Assembly: GCF_003601985.1 (NCBI RefSeq)
Contig: NZ_QZXA01000019.1
Location: 1-64,000 of the forward strand
Reading direction: 5' to 3'
DNA from: Mesorhizobium jarvisii
GTDB lineage: Bacteria > Pseudomonadota > Alphaproteobacteria > Rhizobiales > Rhizobiaceae
DNA: 64,000 nucleotides
The translations under genes were made by a program, and so were the position numbers. Positions 24,345 to 33,117 of the stretch are shown piece by piece; the stretch's first letter is position 1, and each line of letters starts with the position of its first letter. The notes below the pieces were generated by a model. The model worked only from the letters and a program-made list of their open reading frames with translations, did not search any database and was not told the DNA's origin.

Positions 24345-24406
24345 CAGCCTTCGACGCCGTCGCCCCCTGGACCTCCAGCGCCTGCGCCAGCATCGCCGCG
24401 GCGTGC
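24345..24406 (-). pseudogene. Second fragment of an AI-2E transporter gene
   Basis: About 60 bases nearly identical to 27555-27617, encoding MLAQ-LEVQGATASKAG of the intact AI-2E transporter. Outside this core the similarity ends abruptly on both sides. Orientation matches the fragment at 18511-18614, with the more N-terminal piece here, as expected if one gene was split. Confidence 0.7.
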
Positions 24407-24430
24407 CCGGCGCGCGCCGGCAGCCAGAGT

Positions 24431-25327
24431 TCAGATGTCAGGATTGTCGAGAATGCGAGACAGCGTGCTGCGCCCCAGCGCACTCATGGCGGGGTTGGTG
24501 CGACGGTAATACCAGACGAGGCCCATGGCCTGCTGGAACGCCCAGGCAGCACCGCGCTTCCATAAGAGGTCCTCGACTTGAAGGCCGCTCCGAAAGGTCG
24601 CCCTTCGCTCGCGGTCGAGAAGATGCCACGCGACCGCCAGATCCAGCGACGGATCGGCCGGCCCGAAACTGCCACTATCAAGCACGCCGACAAGACGCTC
24701 GCCCTGCACGAGAAGGTTTGGCGGGATAAGGTCCTTGTGGCTCATCACGACGGGCTCAGCGGCGGGCAACTCCCGCAACCGGGCCCACAGATCGCGCAGT
24801 CGAGCCACATCGAGAAGGCCCTCGCTGTTTTCAAAGCAGACAGCCATCCAATCGTCATGATCGGGGAGATGTCCGCCACGTCCTTGCCCGTCGAAGCGTC
24901 GGCCCCGTGTGTCCGCCTGGCGCAACGACGCCACGAGGCTTGCAAGGTCGAGGGCGAAAATCGCCGATCCACTGAGCCCGTTCGGCGTGGCAACCTCGCC
25001 TTCGATCCACGTTTGCACTGCCCATGGCATTGGATATCGAGGACCGGGCTGGCCGAGCCCAATCGGTTGCGGCGTAGGAAACAGGCAATGCTGTCCAATC
25101 TCGACCATGGCGGCGGCCTCCGAACGAAGCATATCGGCGCATTCGGTCGGCTTCATCGCCCGCAGCGGGAACCGCGCAGCGCTCTTTGAGCCAATGCGGA
25201 AGATGGCGTTGACGGTTCCCGACGATCCGACCGAGGTGACGTCCTCATGACGATACTGGGGAAACTGATCGCGGATCATCTGGCGGGCGATATCGATGTC
25301 GATATCCACCTGATCGTCATGCATCAT
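24431..25327 (-). CDS. Aminoglycoside-phosphotransferase-family kinase
   Basis: 298 residues from the ATG at 25327. Kinase-like fold: the N-lobe has VGSSGTVNAIFRIGSKSAARFP; the catalytic loop is MSHKDLIPPNLLV (Brenner H-x-D); the metal-binding loop is LDSGSFGPADPSLDL, with the Asp present but Ser in place of the usual Phe. APH proteins phosphorylate antibiotics, choline, homoserine or other small alcohols; nothing here points to an antibiotic. Its 3' end is 24 bases from the transporter fragment at 24345-24406. Confidence 0.83.
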   Translation of the reverse strand: MMHDDQVDIDIDIARQMIRDQFPQYRHEDVTSVGSSGTVNAIFRIGSKSAARFPLRAMKPTECADMLRSEAAAMVEIGQHCLFPTPQPIGLGQPGPRYPMPWAVQTWIEGEVATPNGLSGSAIFALDLASLVASLRQADTRGRRFDGQGRGGHLPDHDDWMAVCFENSEGLLDVARLRDLWARLRELPAAEPVVMSHKDLIPPNLLVQGERLVGVLDSGSFGPADPSLDLAVAWHLLDRERRATFRSGLQVEDLLWKRGAAWAFQQAMGLVWYYRRTNPAMSALGRSTLSRILDNPDI

Positions 25328-25603
25328 GAGTTCTCATCCTGCCGAGCTCGGCATCAAGGGCAAAAGCACCGACCTACAGTAGCTGACGTCAAGGTTGAAG
25401 CAGGTGTCGATCAGATTCCAATCGCCCTTCTATCATCGCCAGCAGGTCACTCGGAGGAAACAGGCGACAAGAATGCAGCTGATATAGTATAAAGAGTCCA
25501 CGGCATATTGTCTCAGAGGCGCATCGATATGCCCACAAGATATGTTCGAGTTTATTTAACTTTGCAGCTTTGTGAATCCCGTTAACAGGAGGGGCAACGG
25601 ATC

Positions 25604-27088
25604 ATGCCAAACGAGCAAACGTCAATTGACCCAGGCGCAGCCGAAACGCAACTCGGCCCGAGTGTATCGGTGCAAGTCAACCCCGAGGATTCCGTACCTT
25701 TCCGGCCGGAGCCGGTGTTCATCTCGCTCGGCCTGAAACGAGATGTTTTCGTGGGATTCTCGGGCGGTAACGCGGCACCGAATCCCGATCCGATGGGCAT
25801 CCCGCCGGTAGACCTGAAGACCGAGAACGGACTGCTGAAGGCCTTCCTGCTGCTCGGATTCGAACCGGGCCCGGACACAACCCCATTCGGGTTTTCGATG
25901 CCAGCAATCTTCCGCGCTTCAGCCGCGTTCAGAGAAACCGTCGACCTGCCCGGCCTCAATGTCCCCATGCCTCCGGCTGTCATTGGCCAACAACCTCCAG
26001 TGATCAAGCCGGGCATGATTCAGAATTACATGGCTCTCCAGGCCAATTTCTTTCAAATGTCGCTGGCTCCGCTTCAGGCGAAGCTCAGGGAGGCGCGTGT
26101 TCCGTTTACGCAGGGCGGCATACCCGCGCCGGAGGACCTTCGGCCACAGCTCTTCCTGGTCGAGCAATATCAGCTTGCTAGCTTTCGCGGAGACCTGGCG
26201 CGGGATGATCTGGTCGACTCCATCAGCCTGTCGCCCGGCGGCTCGATGACCTACAAGGTGATCATCAAGAAGCGAACATCGGCGAGCAACGAGCTGACCT
26301 CCACCGTGTTGGACAGTCAGGACCGCGAAGCGAAAGACAATTTCAACAAGCAGCTCAAGGATACCGCCGACAAAAGGTCCGGCACGAACAACTATGATTA
26401 TGGATTCGAAGGGAGTTTCCATGGGGAGGCTTCGGTCGAAATCGGCGGAGGCAGCGCGGACGCCCGGGTTCATGCGCGCGGATCGACCAATGAGGTTCGA
26501 CAGGATTTTGCGGAATCGACCACATCCGCCATCGATTCCCAAGTGTCCGAGACGAACCGTTCCCGCAAGCAGAGCATAGAAACCGGGAGAGAGGACACCC
26601 AGACTGACGAGCAAACCGAGAGCGTCAGGGAAAAGACGGCGCATAACCCGACGGCGCAGCCTGTGAATGTCGGAATTTTCCTGCTCAAGGAAGAGTTCGT
26701 TTCCGTTCTCAGCCTGGTCGATGTCGAGATTGCCTATCGCAATGGCGATGCGAACCAGGACCGTCAGGTGCCGTTGCGCAAGCTTGGCGAACTGCTGGAT
26801 GCCGTGATCGAGCGCCCCGAGGATCGCACGGAGATTGCCGCGACAATCAAGGCGCTCCTTGAAGGGATCGCCGACTACCAGGATGAAATTCGCAGTATCG
26901 TCAAGCCGGACCCGAGCAGTCCGCTTGGCTTCAGCCGCGATGCGCAACTGAGATCGGAATATCGGCTTCTGAAGTCGGACGGGACCTTGCGGCGGACGTT
27001 TTCGGTGAAAGGCATCCCGATACGCGGCTGCGAAAGGTCGTTGCGCCGGCCGAATATCACGGTCGAGCTGCCGATCGCCGGAATATGA
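25604..27088 (+). CDS. Large protein of unknown family
   Basis: 494 residues from the ATG at 25604 behind a strong AGGAGGGG. No signal peptide or membrane helix. Residues 1-210 are Pro-rich and globular (LGPSVSVQVNPEDSVPFRPE; IPAPEDLRPQLFLVEQYQLA). Then a segment SISLSPGGSMTYKVIIKKRT starts a hydrophilic, Ser/Thr/Gln/Glu-rich stretch (about 230-360) likely to form long helices, with NPTAQPVNVGIFLLKEEFVS closing it. The C-terminus holds one Cys (GCERSL). The architecture resembles large uncharacterised proteins with an L-x-PG motif and helical middle seen in soil bacteria; I cannot name the family or function. Alone in its operon; the 276 bases upstream hold no recognisable gene. Confidence 0.8.
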   Translation: MPNEQTSIDPGAAETQLGPSVSVQVNPEDSVPFRPEPVFISLGLKRDVFVGFSGGNAAPNPDPMGIPPVDLKTENGLLKAFLLLGFEPGPDTTPFGFSMPAIFRASAAFRETVDLPGLNVPMPPAVIGQQPPVIKPGMIQNYMALQANFFQMSLAPLQAKLREARVPFTQGGIPAPEDLRPQLFLVEQYQLASFRGDLARDDLVDSISLSPGGSMTYKVIIKKRTSASNELTSTVLDSQDREAKDNFNKQLKDTADKRSGTNNYDYGFEGSFHGEASVEIGGGSADARVHARGSTNEVRQDFAESTTSAIDSQVSETNRSRKQSIETGREDTQTDEQTESVREKTAHNPTAQPVNVGIFLLKEEFVSVLSLVDVEIAYRNGDANQDRQVPLRKLGELLDAVIERPEDRTEIAATIKALLEGIADYQDEIRSIVKPDPSSPLGFSRDAQLRSEYRLLKSDGTLRRTFSVKGIPIRGCERSLRRPNITVELPIAGI

Positions 27089-27184
27089 TCCGCTGGGCGA
27101 CGGGATGCCGCGCAAAGCCGTTGTGAGCGCCTTTGCCGGCAGGTCCGCCTGGGCCAGCGCGCTCGCAACTATCGGTTTTCACCC

Positions 27185-29200
27185 CTAGCTTGCCGCCGCG
27201 GCCGGCACCTTCCTTGGCGCGGCGCGCGGCCGGCGCATGCGCCGTTTGGCGACGAGCTTCAGCGCCACCGGCGGCTCGTTCGACAGCGCGCCGGTCACCG
27301 CGTCGACCATGCCGTGGGCGACGAAATCCGCGTTGATGTCCTGGGCGAGCTTGTCGGCGGCTTCCTTGTCTCCGTTGCCGGTCTCCGACCAGAACACGAT
27401 GCCCACCCGTAGCGCCGCCTTCGCGCGCTTCAGCCGGCGGACCAGGAAGCGGGCGTGCTTGACTGAATCGCGGTTGAGGAAGCCGACCACCACTGTGTCG
27501 ATGGTTTCGAGCTCCAGGCGGCGAATGCTGGCAGGTTCCATGTCGGCAAATCCGGCCTTCGACGCGGTCGCCCCCTGGACCTCCAGCACCTGCGCCAGCA
27601 TCGCGGCAGCGGCATCGTCGAGTTCGCCGCGCCCGCCGGCGCAAAGCAGCGACATGCCGGTGCCGTCGGGCAGTTCGGCCTCGTCCTCGTCGGCGGCATC
27701 GCCGGGCTCGCCCGCTTCCGGGCTTTCGTCCTCGGCCGCTTCCTCCTTGGCATCGTCTTCGAGATTGGCCACCAGCGCGAGCGCACTGGCCGCCACTTGC
27801 CGTCGCTGCAGGTCGCCCATGACGCCGCGCACACGATCGCGCTCGCCCAGCAGCAGGGCCGGAATGGCCACCTTGTCGTAGAATTCGACCAGATATTTCT
27901 CCTCGAGCATTTCCTCGGCATGATCGGTGGCCTCGTCCGGGTCGCCGGCCAGAAGCCGCTGGTAGAGCCGAGCATGCGGTTCCAGCACCGGCTCGTTGCC
28001 GAACAGCACGTCGAGGAATTCAAACTGCGGCACGTGCCTGCCAAGCACCACGAGGCAGACGGTGAGCGGCGTCGACAGGACGAGGCCGAGCGGCCCCCAC
28101 AGCCACGTCCAGAAGATGGCAGCAACGATGATCGCCAACGGCGACAGCCCGGTTCGCGAGCCGTACAGCCAGGGCTCGACGACATTGCCCGTGACCAGTT
28201 CCATCACCACGAACAGGGCAGCAGTCCACAACACCAGCGACCAGCCGGGCGCCACGGCCAGTGCCAGGAACAGCGGCAAAAGCATGCCGATGGCCGGACC
28301 GATATAGGGAACGAACCGCAATGCCAGCGCCAGCATCCCCCACAACAGCGCATTGGGAATGCCGAGGATCCACAGCCCGATCGCAATCGGTATGGCGTAG
28401 ACGATGTTGACGACCAGTTGCATGAGCAGGTAGCGGCCCACCCGCTTGGCTGCATCCTGAAGCGCCTCGGTGGTGCGGTGAAGGTCGCCATAGCCGACAA
28501 GCCTGATGAAGCGGTCGCGCAAATCCTCCCGTTCGAGCAGCATGAAGATGACGACGACGATGATCAGTCCGGCCGATCCGAGCGGACTGATCAGCGGGCC
28601 GACGATGTTCTGCAGGACTTCGAGCGGCCTTTCGCGCGCCACGATCTCGACCGGCACCGGCTCGCGCGGCGGCTTGTCCGCGGTGGCGGCCGGCAATGTG
28701 GCGTCCTGCCGGTCGATCTCCTGGCCGACACGCTCGACCACGCTGCTCAATCTGGCGATGATACCGCCGCCGACGCCGGTTTCCTTGAGCGAGCGGATCT
28801 TGGCCAGGATGTTGGTCTGGTAGACCGGAATGTTCTGCGCCAGTTCGCTGACCTGCGTGGCGACGACGAAGCTGAACAAGGCAAGTGCCGCGAAGGCGCT
28901 GAGCACGCTGGCGATGACGGCGGCGATGCGGGGAATGCCGACCCGTTTGAGCGCCGAGACAAACGGCGCCAGCGCGAACGTCAAAAGCAGGGCGATCGCG
29001 ATCGGCAGGAACACCTCGCGGCCGAAATACAGCGCCGCCACCGTTGTGACGGTGGTGGCCACATTGGGCAACGCGGTTCGCGGATGGGGCGCGGCAGCCG
29101 CAAGAATATCGTCCAGCCCATGCGCCTCGGACGCCGTCCCGTTTCGACGATTGGCCGCCACTTGATGTCTCTCCCCCTGCCAGCGGCCATGGTCTGACAT
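27185..29200 (-). CDS. AI-2E family (PerM-like) transporter with long C-terminal tail
   Basis: 671 residues from the ATG at 29200. Residues about 50-360 form the eight-helix AI-2E transporter: GREVFLPIAIALLLTFALAP, FVPYIGPAIGMLLPLFLALA, LVTGNVVEPWLYGSRTGLSP. The family exports autoinducer-2 or works as a membrane exporter/permease. The last 270 residues are an unusual cytoplasmic extension: an Asp/Glu-rich linker (DESPEAGEPGDAADEDEAEL) and a globular domain ending KRRMRRPRAAPRKVPAAAAS. Pieces of this tail recur at 18511-18614 and 24345-24406, so the gene once had a paralogue. Confidence 0.88.
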   Translation of the reverse strand: MSDHGRWQGERHQVAANRRNGTASEAHGLDDILAAAAPHPRTALPNVATTVTTVAALYFGREVFLPIAIALLLTFALAPFVSALKRVGIPRIAAVIASVLSAFAALALFSFVVATQVSELAQNIPVYQTNILAKIRSLKETGVGGGIIARLSSVVERVGQEIDRQDATLPAATADKPPREPVPVEIVARERPLEVLQNIVGPLISPLGSAGLIIVVVIFMLLEREDLRDRFIRLVGYGDLHRTTEALQDAAKRVGRYLLMQLVVNIVYAIPIAIGLWILGIPNALLWGMLALALRFVPYIGPAIGMLLPLFLALAVAPGWSLVLWTAALFVVMELVTGNVVEPWLYGSRTGLSPLAIIVAAIFWTWLWGPLGLVLSTPLTVCLVVLGRHVPQFEFLDVLFGNEPVLEPHARLYQRLLAGDPDEATDHAEEMLEEKYLVEFYDKVAIPALLLGERDRVRGVMGDLQRRQVAASALALVANLEDDAKEEAAEDESPEAGEPGDAADEDEAELPDGTGMSLLCAGGRGELDDAAAAMLAQVLEVQGATASKAGFADMEPASIRRLELETIDTVVVGFLNRDSVKHARFLVRRLKRAKAALRVGIVFWSETGNGDKEAADKLAQDINADFVAHGMVDAVTGALSNEPPVALKLVAKRRMRRPRAAPRKVPAAAAS

Positions 29201-29371
29201 ATTGAGCCGGCGTGCAACATTTGCCGGCAGACCGCTGGTTACCCTTCAATTCCGGGCGGGTCAGTATGTTCCCTACGGCCCGAGGTATTGGCGAGAAGCA
29301 CCTTTATCCGCCCATCGGGATTCTCGGGCCAAGGCCGGCGGCAAGCGTGGCGTGACGCTGAACAGAGCCGA

Positions 29372-30445
29372 TCAGCGCGCCGCATGCCTGGCCAGCGCGT
29401 GCTCGATCAGCACGTCGATCACCTGACTGTAGCCGATGCCGATCGCCGCCAGCGCCTTGGCGTACATCGAGATGTCGGTGAAGCCGGGCAGCGTGTTGAC
29501 CTCGTTGACCAGCAGCGAACCGTCGGCGCGCAGGAAGAAGTCGACGCGCGCCATGGCCTCGCAGCCGAGCGCCCGGAAAGCCCGCGCGGCCATCTCGCTC
29601 GTCCTGGCAACGACATCCGCCGGGACATCGGCGGGCACCTTGACCAGCGCGCCGTCGGCGTCGAAATACTTCGCTTCGTAGGTGTAGAACCCATGCTTGT
29701 CGGCCGGAATGATCTCGCCGGGCGGCGAAACCGTCAGCGAACCGTCGGCCCGCTCCAGCACCGAACACTCGATCTCGCGGCCGTCGACGAACTCCTCGAT
29801 CAGCGCCTTGCTGTCATAGCGCAAAGCCGTTTCGACGGCCTGTTCGAAGCCATCCCTGTCATGCACCTTGCTCACCCCGAAGGACGAGCCCTGGCGCGCC
29901 GGCTTGGCGAAGAAGGGCAGCCCAAGCGCCCCGGCAATCTCCTGGAACGAACCGACATCGCCGCGTCGCACGGTGACCGAGCGGGCAACGGCAAGCCCTG
30001 CCTCGCGTAGCAGCCGCTTGGCGACATCCTTGTCCATGGCGGCGGCGGAAGCCAGGACGCCGCAGCCGACATAGGCGACATCGGCAACCTCGGCATAGCC
30101 TTGCACCGAACCGTCCTCGCCGAACGGCCCATGCAGCACGGGAAAGACGACATCGACAGGGTCAGGCTGTTCGCCGCTCTCGGTGAGAGCCACCAGCCGG
30201 CCCTTGCCGCCTGGCAGCAGGGCTACCTCCACGCCATCCTCAGACACCGGAGCCCCTGCCCCGTCGGCGCCGGCCTCGGACGAAGGCTGCAGCCGCCATC
30301 TGCCATCCCTGGAAATGGCGATCGGCACCACCTGGTAGCGCGTCCGGTCGATCGCCTTCAGCACATTGGCCGCCGACAGCCGCGACACGTCATGCTCGGC
30401 CGAGCGCCCGCCATAGAGGATGGCGACCCTGGTCTTTTCAGTCAT
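29372..30445 (-). CDS. ddl: D-alanine--D-alanine ligase
   Basis: 357 residues from the ATG at 30445. ATP-grasp enzyme that joins two D-alanines for peptidoglycan: AILYGGRSAEHDVSRLSAAN, the omega loop FYTYEAKY with the Tyr typical of D-Ala-D-Ala specificity, the KPARQGSSFGVSKV Gly-rich loop, the metal site LLVNEVNTLPGFT. Length is normal. It sits outside the usual mur/fts cluster, so it is probably the second (DdlA-type) enzyme. Directly downstream (17 bases) of a C39-like peptidase on the same strand, probably one operon. Confidence 0.9.
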   Translation of the reverse strand: MTEKTRVAILYGGRSAEHDVSRLSAANVLKAIDRTRYQVVPIAISRDGRWRLQPSSEAGADGAGAPVSEDGVEVALLPGGKGRLVALTESGEQPDPVDVVFPVLHGPFGEDGSVQGYAEVADVAYVGCGVLASAAAMDKDVAKRLLREAGLAVARSVTVRRGDVGSFQEIAGALGLPFFAKPARQGSSFGVSKVHDRDGFEQAVETALRYDSKALIEEFVDGREIECSVLERADGSLTVSPPGEIIPADKHGFYTYEAKYFDADGALVKVPADVPADVVARTSEMAARAFRALGCEAMARVDFFLRADGSLLVNEVNTLPGFTDISMYAKALAAIGIGYSQVIDVLIEHALARHAAR

Positions 30446-30461
30446 TGAAACCCCTTAGAAA

Positions 30462-31103
30462 TCAAATGGTGACGGCAATGCCGCGATTGGCAAAGAAACG
30501 ATCGAAATCGGCTGGCGATAACACTGCGTTGGCCTGTGTGGCGCTGGTATGGCCGGATGGGTTGTGGAAGCGAAAACCATCATCCGACGCCGCCGTCACC
30601 AGCACCAGATGGCCGCCCTTCGACGGCGGCTCGCGCTCGGGCCAGCGGATCGAACTGCTGACCGAGGCGATGAAGAAGCGTGAGCGGGCGAGGATCGCCG
30701 GAATGTCCGACGTCGCGACATTGGTCATCACCTGCGCCTCCAGGCCGAACTCCGCCTTCACGAAAGTGACGAAGGGCGCGTAGATCAGGCCCCTGATCGA
30801 GCCTTCGTTGACCACATAGCCGCCATATCGGGTGCAGCGTCTCGCCAAGTCGATCGTCGGCACGATCTCGCCGCGCGTGGCCAGGATCATTTTCAGGCAC
30901 GCCATGCCGCAGATGTTGGCGGCCCAGACCGCATATTCGTCTGGTGTTTCCGCTCCCGACCCCCGCCACAGCGGATCGCGCCGCAGCGCCACATCAGCGC
31001 CATCGGCGAGCACGGCCAGCGTCATGTCAGGCGTTTCCCACTGGCTGAAAAACGGCACGGTTTCGGGCGATGTATCCATGGAACTCCGCGGCTGGGTTTC
31101 CAT
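30462..31103 (-). CDS. C39-like papain-fold cysteine peptidase
   Basis: 213 residues (ATG at 31103; ATG at 31079 possible). A papain-like C39 domain with catalytic Cys in AANICGMACLKMIL, His in KGGHLVLVTAA and Asn in FRFHNPSGH. No transporter or signal peptide, so this is a soluble cytoplasmic enzyme rather than a bacteriocin-processing ABC exporter. The gene immediately 5' of ddl suggests joint action on D-Ala-containing peptides or cell-wall fragments, but this is inferred from context only. Confidence 0.75.
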   Translation of the reverse strand: METQPRSSMDTSPETVPFFSQWETPDMTLAVLADGADVALRRDPLWRGSGAETPDEYAVWAANICGMACLKMILATRGEIVPTIDLARRCTRYGGYVVNEGSIRGLIYAPFVTFVKAEFGLEAQVMTNVATSDIPAILARSRFFIASVSSSIRWPEREPPSKGGHLVLVTAASDDGFRFHNPSGHTSATQANAVLSPADFDRFFANRGIAVTI

Positions 31104-31242
31104 CTCGTATCGAGGATGTCGGACAAAAGGAAGGCCACCTGGTCAGTGCTTCGAATTGGTGCTGGTGCGCCAGTGCGTCGAAGGTTCGGCGCAGTCTTCG
31201 GTTGGTCTGTAAGAAATTTCGTTTAGGTACGACTACCTTGAC

Positions 31243-31809
31243 ATGACCATGCTTTACCAAAACGAGAGGGGCGGTGCCGAAGCGGCCGCGCCACCGGATG
31301 TCGACCGGCTCTACATCCAGGCGGTGGATCAGCTAGGTCCCGCGTTGGCTCGTCTGGCAGTTGGATACGAAGCAAACCCTATCGAGCGGCAGGACCTGTT
31401 GCAGGATATTCATCTGCAGGTCTGGCGCAGCCTGACGTCTTTCGATGAGCGCTGCTCGCTGCGCACCTGGGTCTACCGTGTGGCACACAATGTCGCTGCC
31501 GATCATATCGGGCGAGCCCGACGCCTGAAAGGAATGATCGGCCTCGATCACCCGGCGGCGGAGATCGCCGCTGACCCGAATCCCTCCCCGGAGACGGAGG
31601 TATCCGACCGGCTTGCGCTGGCCCGGATCCACGCAATGCTCCACCGCCTGCAGCCGATCGATCGGCAGGTGATGATCCTCTACCTGGAGGAGGAGGATGC
31701 CGCGACCATCGCGGAGGTTTCCGGTCTCTCGGCCGGCGCGGTGGCGACGCGTATCAGCCGCATCAAGCGCGTTCTGGCCGGCCAGGTCGTTCTGGAGGCA
31801 GTACGATGA
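31243..31809 (+). CDS. ECF RNA polymerase sigma factor
   Basis: 188 residues from the ATG at 31243. Region 2 (DLLQDIHLQVWRSLTSFDER, LRTWVYRVAHNVAADHIGRA) binds the -10 element and core; region 4 (LQPIDRQVMILYLEEEDAAT, IAEVSGLSAGAVATRISRIK) is the -35 helix-turn-helix. The next gene overlaps by ATGA and encodes a membrane protein. No zinc anti-sigma Cys/His motif appears in that partner, so regulation probably goes through the membrane partner by a different mechanism. Confidence 0.92.
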   Translation: MTMLYQNERGGAEAAAPPDVDRLYIQAVDQLGPALARLAVGYEANPIERQDLLQDIHLQVWRSLTSFDERCSLRTWVYRVAHNVAADHIGRARRLKGMIGLDHPAAEIAADPNPSPETEVSDRLALARIHAMLHRLQPIDRQVMILYLEEEDAATIAEVSGLSAGAVATRISRIKRVLAGQVVLEAVR

Positions 31810-32369
31810 TTAACCGGTCACAATCTTCCTGGAAGGAACAACCTGTTATGACCTCGGTCATAAATCTCGAAGACATCAAGGCGCGACATGCCGCTTTGAG
31901 CCGAACCACCAAGCGCCGCAACACTTTGGAATATGTCTCCGCAGGCATGGCCGCCGCCTTTCTGCTCGTCACCAGTGCAGTGACATTCCTGGCAGCCGAC
32001 TCGTCGGCGGAATGGATCATGGCGTCAGGATTTGCAACGCTGGTGCTCGGCCTCCTGTTGGTGGGCTTGAATATCTTCCGCAAGAGCACACGTGCCGGAT
32101 TCGATCTTGCGACAAGTGGAATGGGCCATCTGCAACAGCGCTTGGCTCATGAGCGCGACCTGCTGAGATCCGCCTGGCTTTGGTATGTCGGGCCAATAGT
32201 GCCGGGGTTCGTCATGATCTATCTCGGATCATGGGCGACAAATCCCGCGCGCCCGATCTTCGCGCTGGTCGGAGGCGGGTCGACCTTTGCCTTCCTTGTT
32301 TTGGTCATCATCCTGAACCGCCGCGCGGCTCGACGGATTGAAACGGAAATGCGTGCCCTGCGGGAATGA
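31806..32369 (+). CDS. Membrane protein coupled to the ECF sigma factor
   Basis: 187 residues; the start overlaps the sigma stop (ATGA), though an internal ATG at 31848 is also possible. Four hydrophobic segments (about residues 44-64, 71-90, 122-145, 152-172) and short cytoplasmic ends. Coupling to a sigma gene suggests an anti-sigma or sensor role, but the sequence lacks the HxxxCxxC motif of zinc-binding anti-sigmas and resembles no well-described regulator. Function inferred from position. Confidence 0.72.
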   Translation: MINRSQSSWKEQPVMTSVINLEDIKARHAALSRTTKRRNTLEYVSAGMAAAFLLVTSAVTFLAADSSAEWIMASGFATLVLGLLLVGLNIFRKSTRAGFDLATSGMGHLQQRLAHERDLLRSAWLWYVGPIVPGFVMIYLGSWATNPARPIFALVGGGSTFAFLVLVIILNRRAARRIETEMRALRE

Positions 32370-32405
32370 CGATGCTTCGCGAGCCGCGCCGTTCGTGCAC
32401 CGTCT

Positions 32406-32834
32406 CTAGAAGGTGATCTTCACCGAAGCGGCGCTGCGCGCGTGCGCACCGTGATGGACGGCCTCGATGTTATTGCCGTCGGGGTCGAGCAGGAAGGCGG
32501 CGTAATAGCCGGGATGATAGGGCCGCTCGCCCGGCGCGCCATTGTCCGTGCCGCCGGCCGCCAGCCCGGCCTTGTAGAAGGCATCGACCATCGCGTGGTC
32601 CCTGGCCTGGAAGGCCAGATGGTGACGGCCGGTGAGCTTTCCCAGTGCTGCCCGGCTGTCGCCGCTGGAGATGAACAGCTCATCGGACCAGAAATAATCC
32701 TCGCCGGTCCCGCCGATCGGCACGCCGAGCACCTGCAAGACCGCCTCGTAGAAACGCCGGCTGGCGGCGAGATCCCTCACCACCAGCTGGATGTGGTCGA
32801 TGAGCCGGCCGCGATGCAGTTCCTGGGTTTCCAC
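32406..32834 (-). CDS. VOC/glyoxalase-fold protein
   Basis: 142 residues. A GTG at 32834 is the best start because GAGGAGG lies seven bases upstream; a TTG at 32852 would overlap this site. DHIQLVVRDLAASRRFYEAV and HHLAFQARDHAMVDAFYKAG open the two halves of the fold, with the metal ligands H/E in the usual places (LIDHIQLV, HHLAFQA, and GNNIEAVHHG). Likely a glyoxalase- or dioxygenase-like metalloenzyme of unknown substrate. Confidence 0.85.
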   Translation of the reverse strand: METQELHRGRLIDHIQLVVRDLAASRRFYEAVLQVLGVPIGGTGEDYFWSDELFISSGDSRAALGKLTGRHHLAFQARDHAMVDAFYKAGLAAGGTDNGAPGERPYHPGYYAAFLLDPDGNNIEAVHHGAHARSAASVKITF

Positions 32835-32969
32835 GAAAATTCCTCCTCGCAATGTTCCAAATCTAAATTCGCTTGGGGCGCCGTCAATGCGGGCGGGCGC
32901 AGGCTACTGACAGGCGCTGCCTTCCGGCGTCGTCGCCAAAAATGCCGCCCTTCGGTCCTTTGCAAATGA

Positions 32970-33004
32970 AAAGCCCGCCGGAGAGGGGGAAACCGGCGGG
33001 CTTT
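32970..33004. terminator. Strong hairpin terminator between divergent genes
   Basis: Perfect 12-bp stem AAAGCCCGCCGG / CCGGCGGGCTTT. On the minus strand it is followed by TTTTCATTT, more terminator-like than the plus strand. It lies between divergently oriented genes, so it may end an unannotated short transcript. Confidence 0.6.
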
Positions 33005-33117
33005 GAAAAGCCTCGTTGAAAAGGCCTTCGGATGTCTGCGGGGGTCAGACACCTAGGAACACCTGTCGGCTAAAGAGGTTCCACGCAGATCTCTTTTCAG
33101 GAGAAATTCTCCTGACG

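Noticed and set aside
22009..24483. Minus-strand frame of 824 residues
   Set aside because: Antisense to the glycosyltransferase; no start signal or protein-like sequence apart from the transporter relic at its 5' end.
24431..25327. Aminoglycoside resistance gene
   Set aside because: Only the general APH fold is visible; no specific resistance subfamily motif or mobile context.
27797..29197. Plus-strand frame of 466 residues over the AI-2E gene
   Set aside because: Composition dominated by Arg, Gln, His and Asp, typical of antisense in GC-rich genes; the minus strand has clear membrane helices.
29372..30445. VanA-type D-Ala-D-Lac ligase
   Set aside because: The omega loop FYTYEAKY has the Tyr of D-Ala-D-Ala ligases, and no van regulators or dehydrogenase are adjacent.
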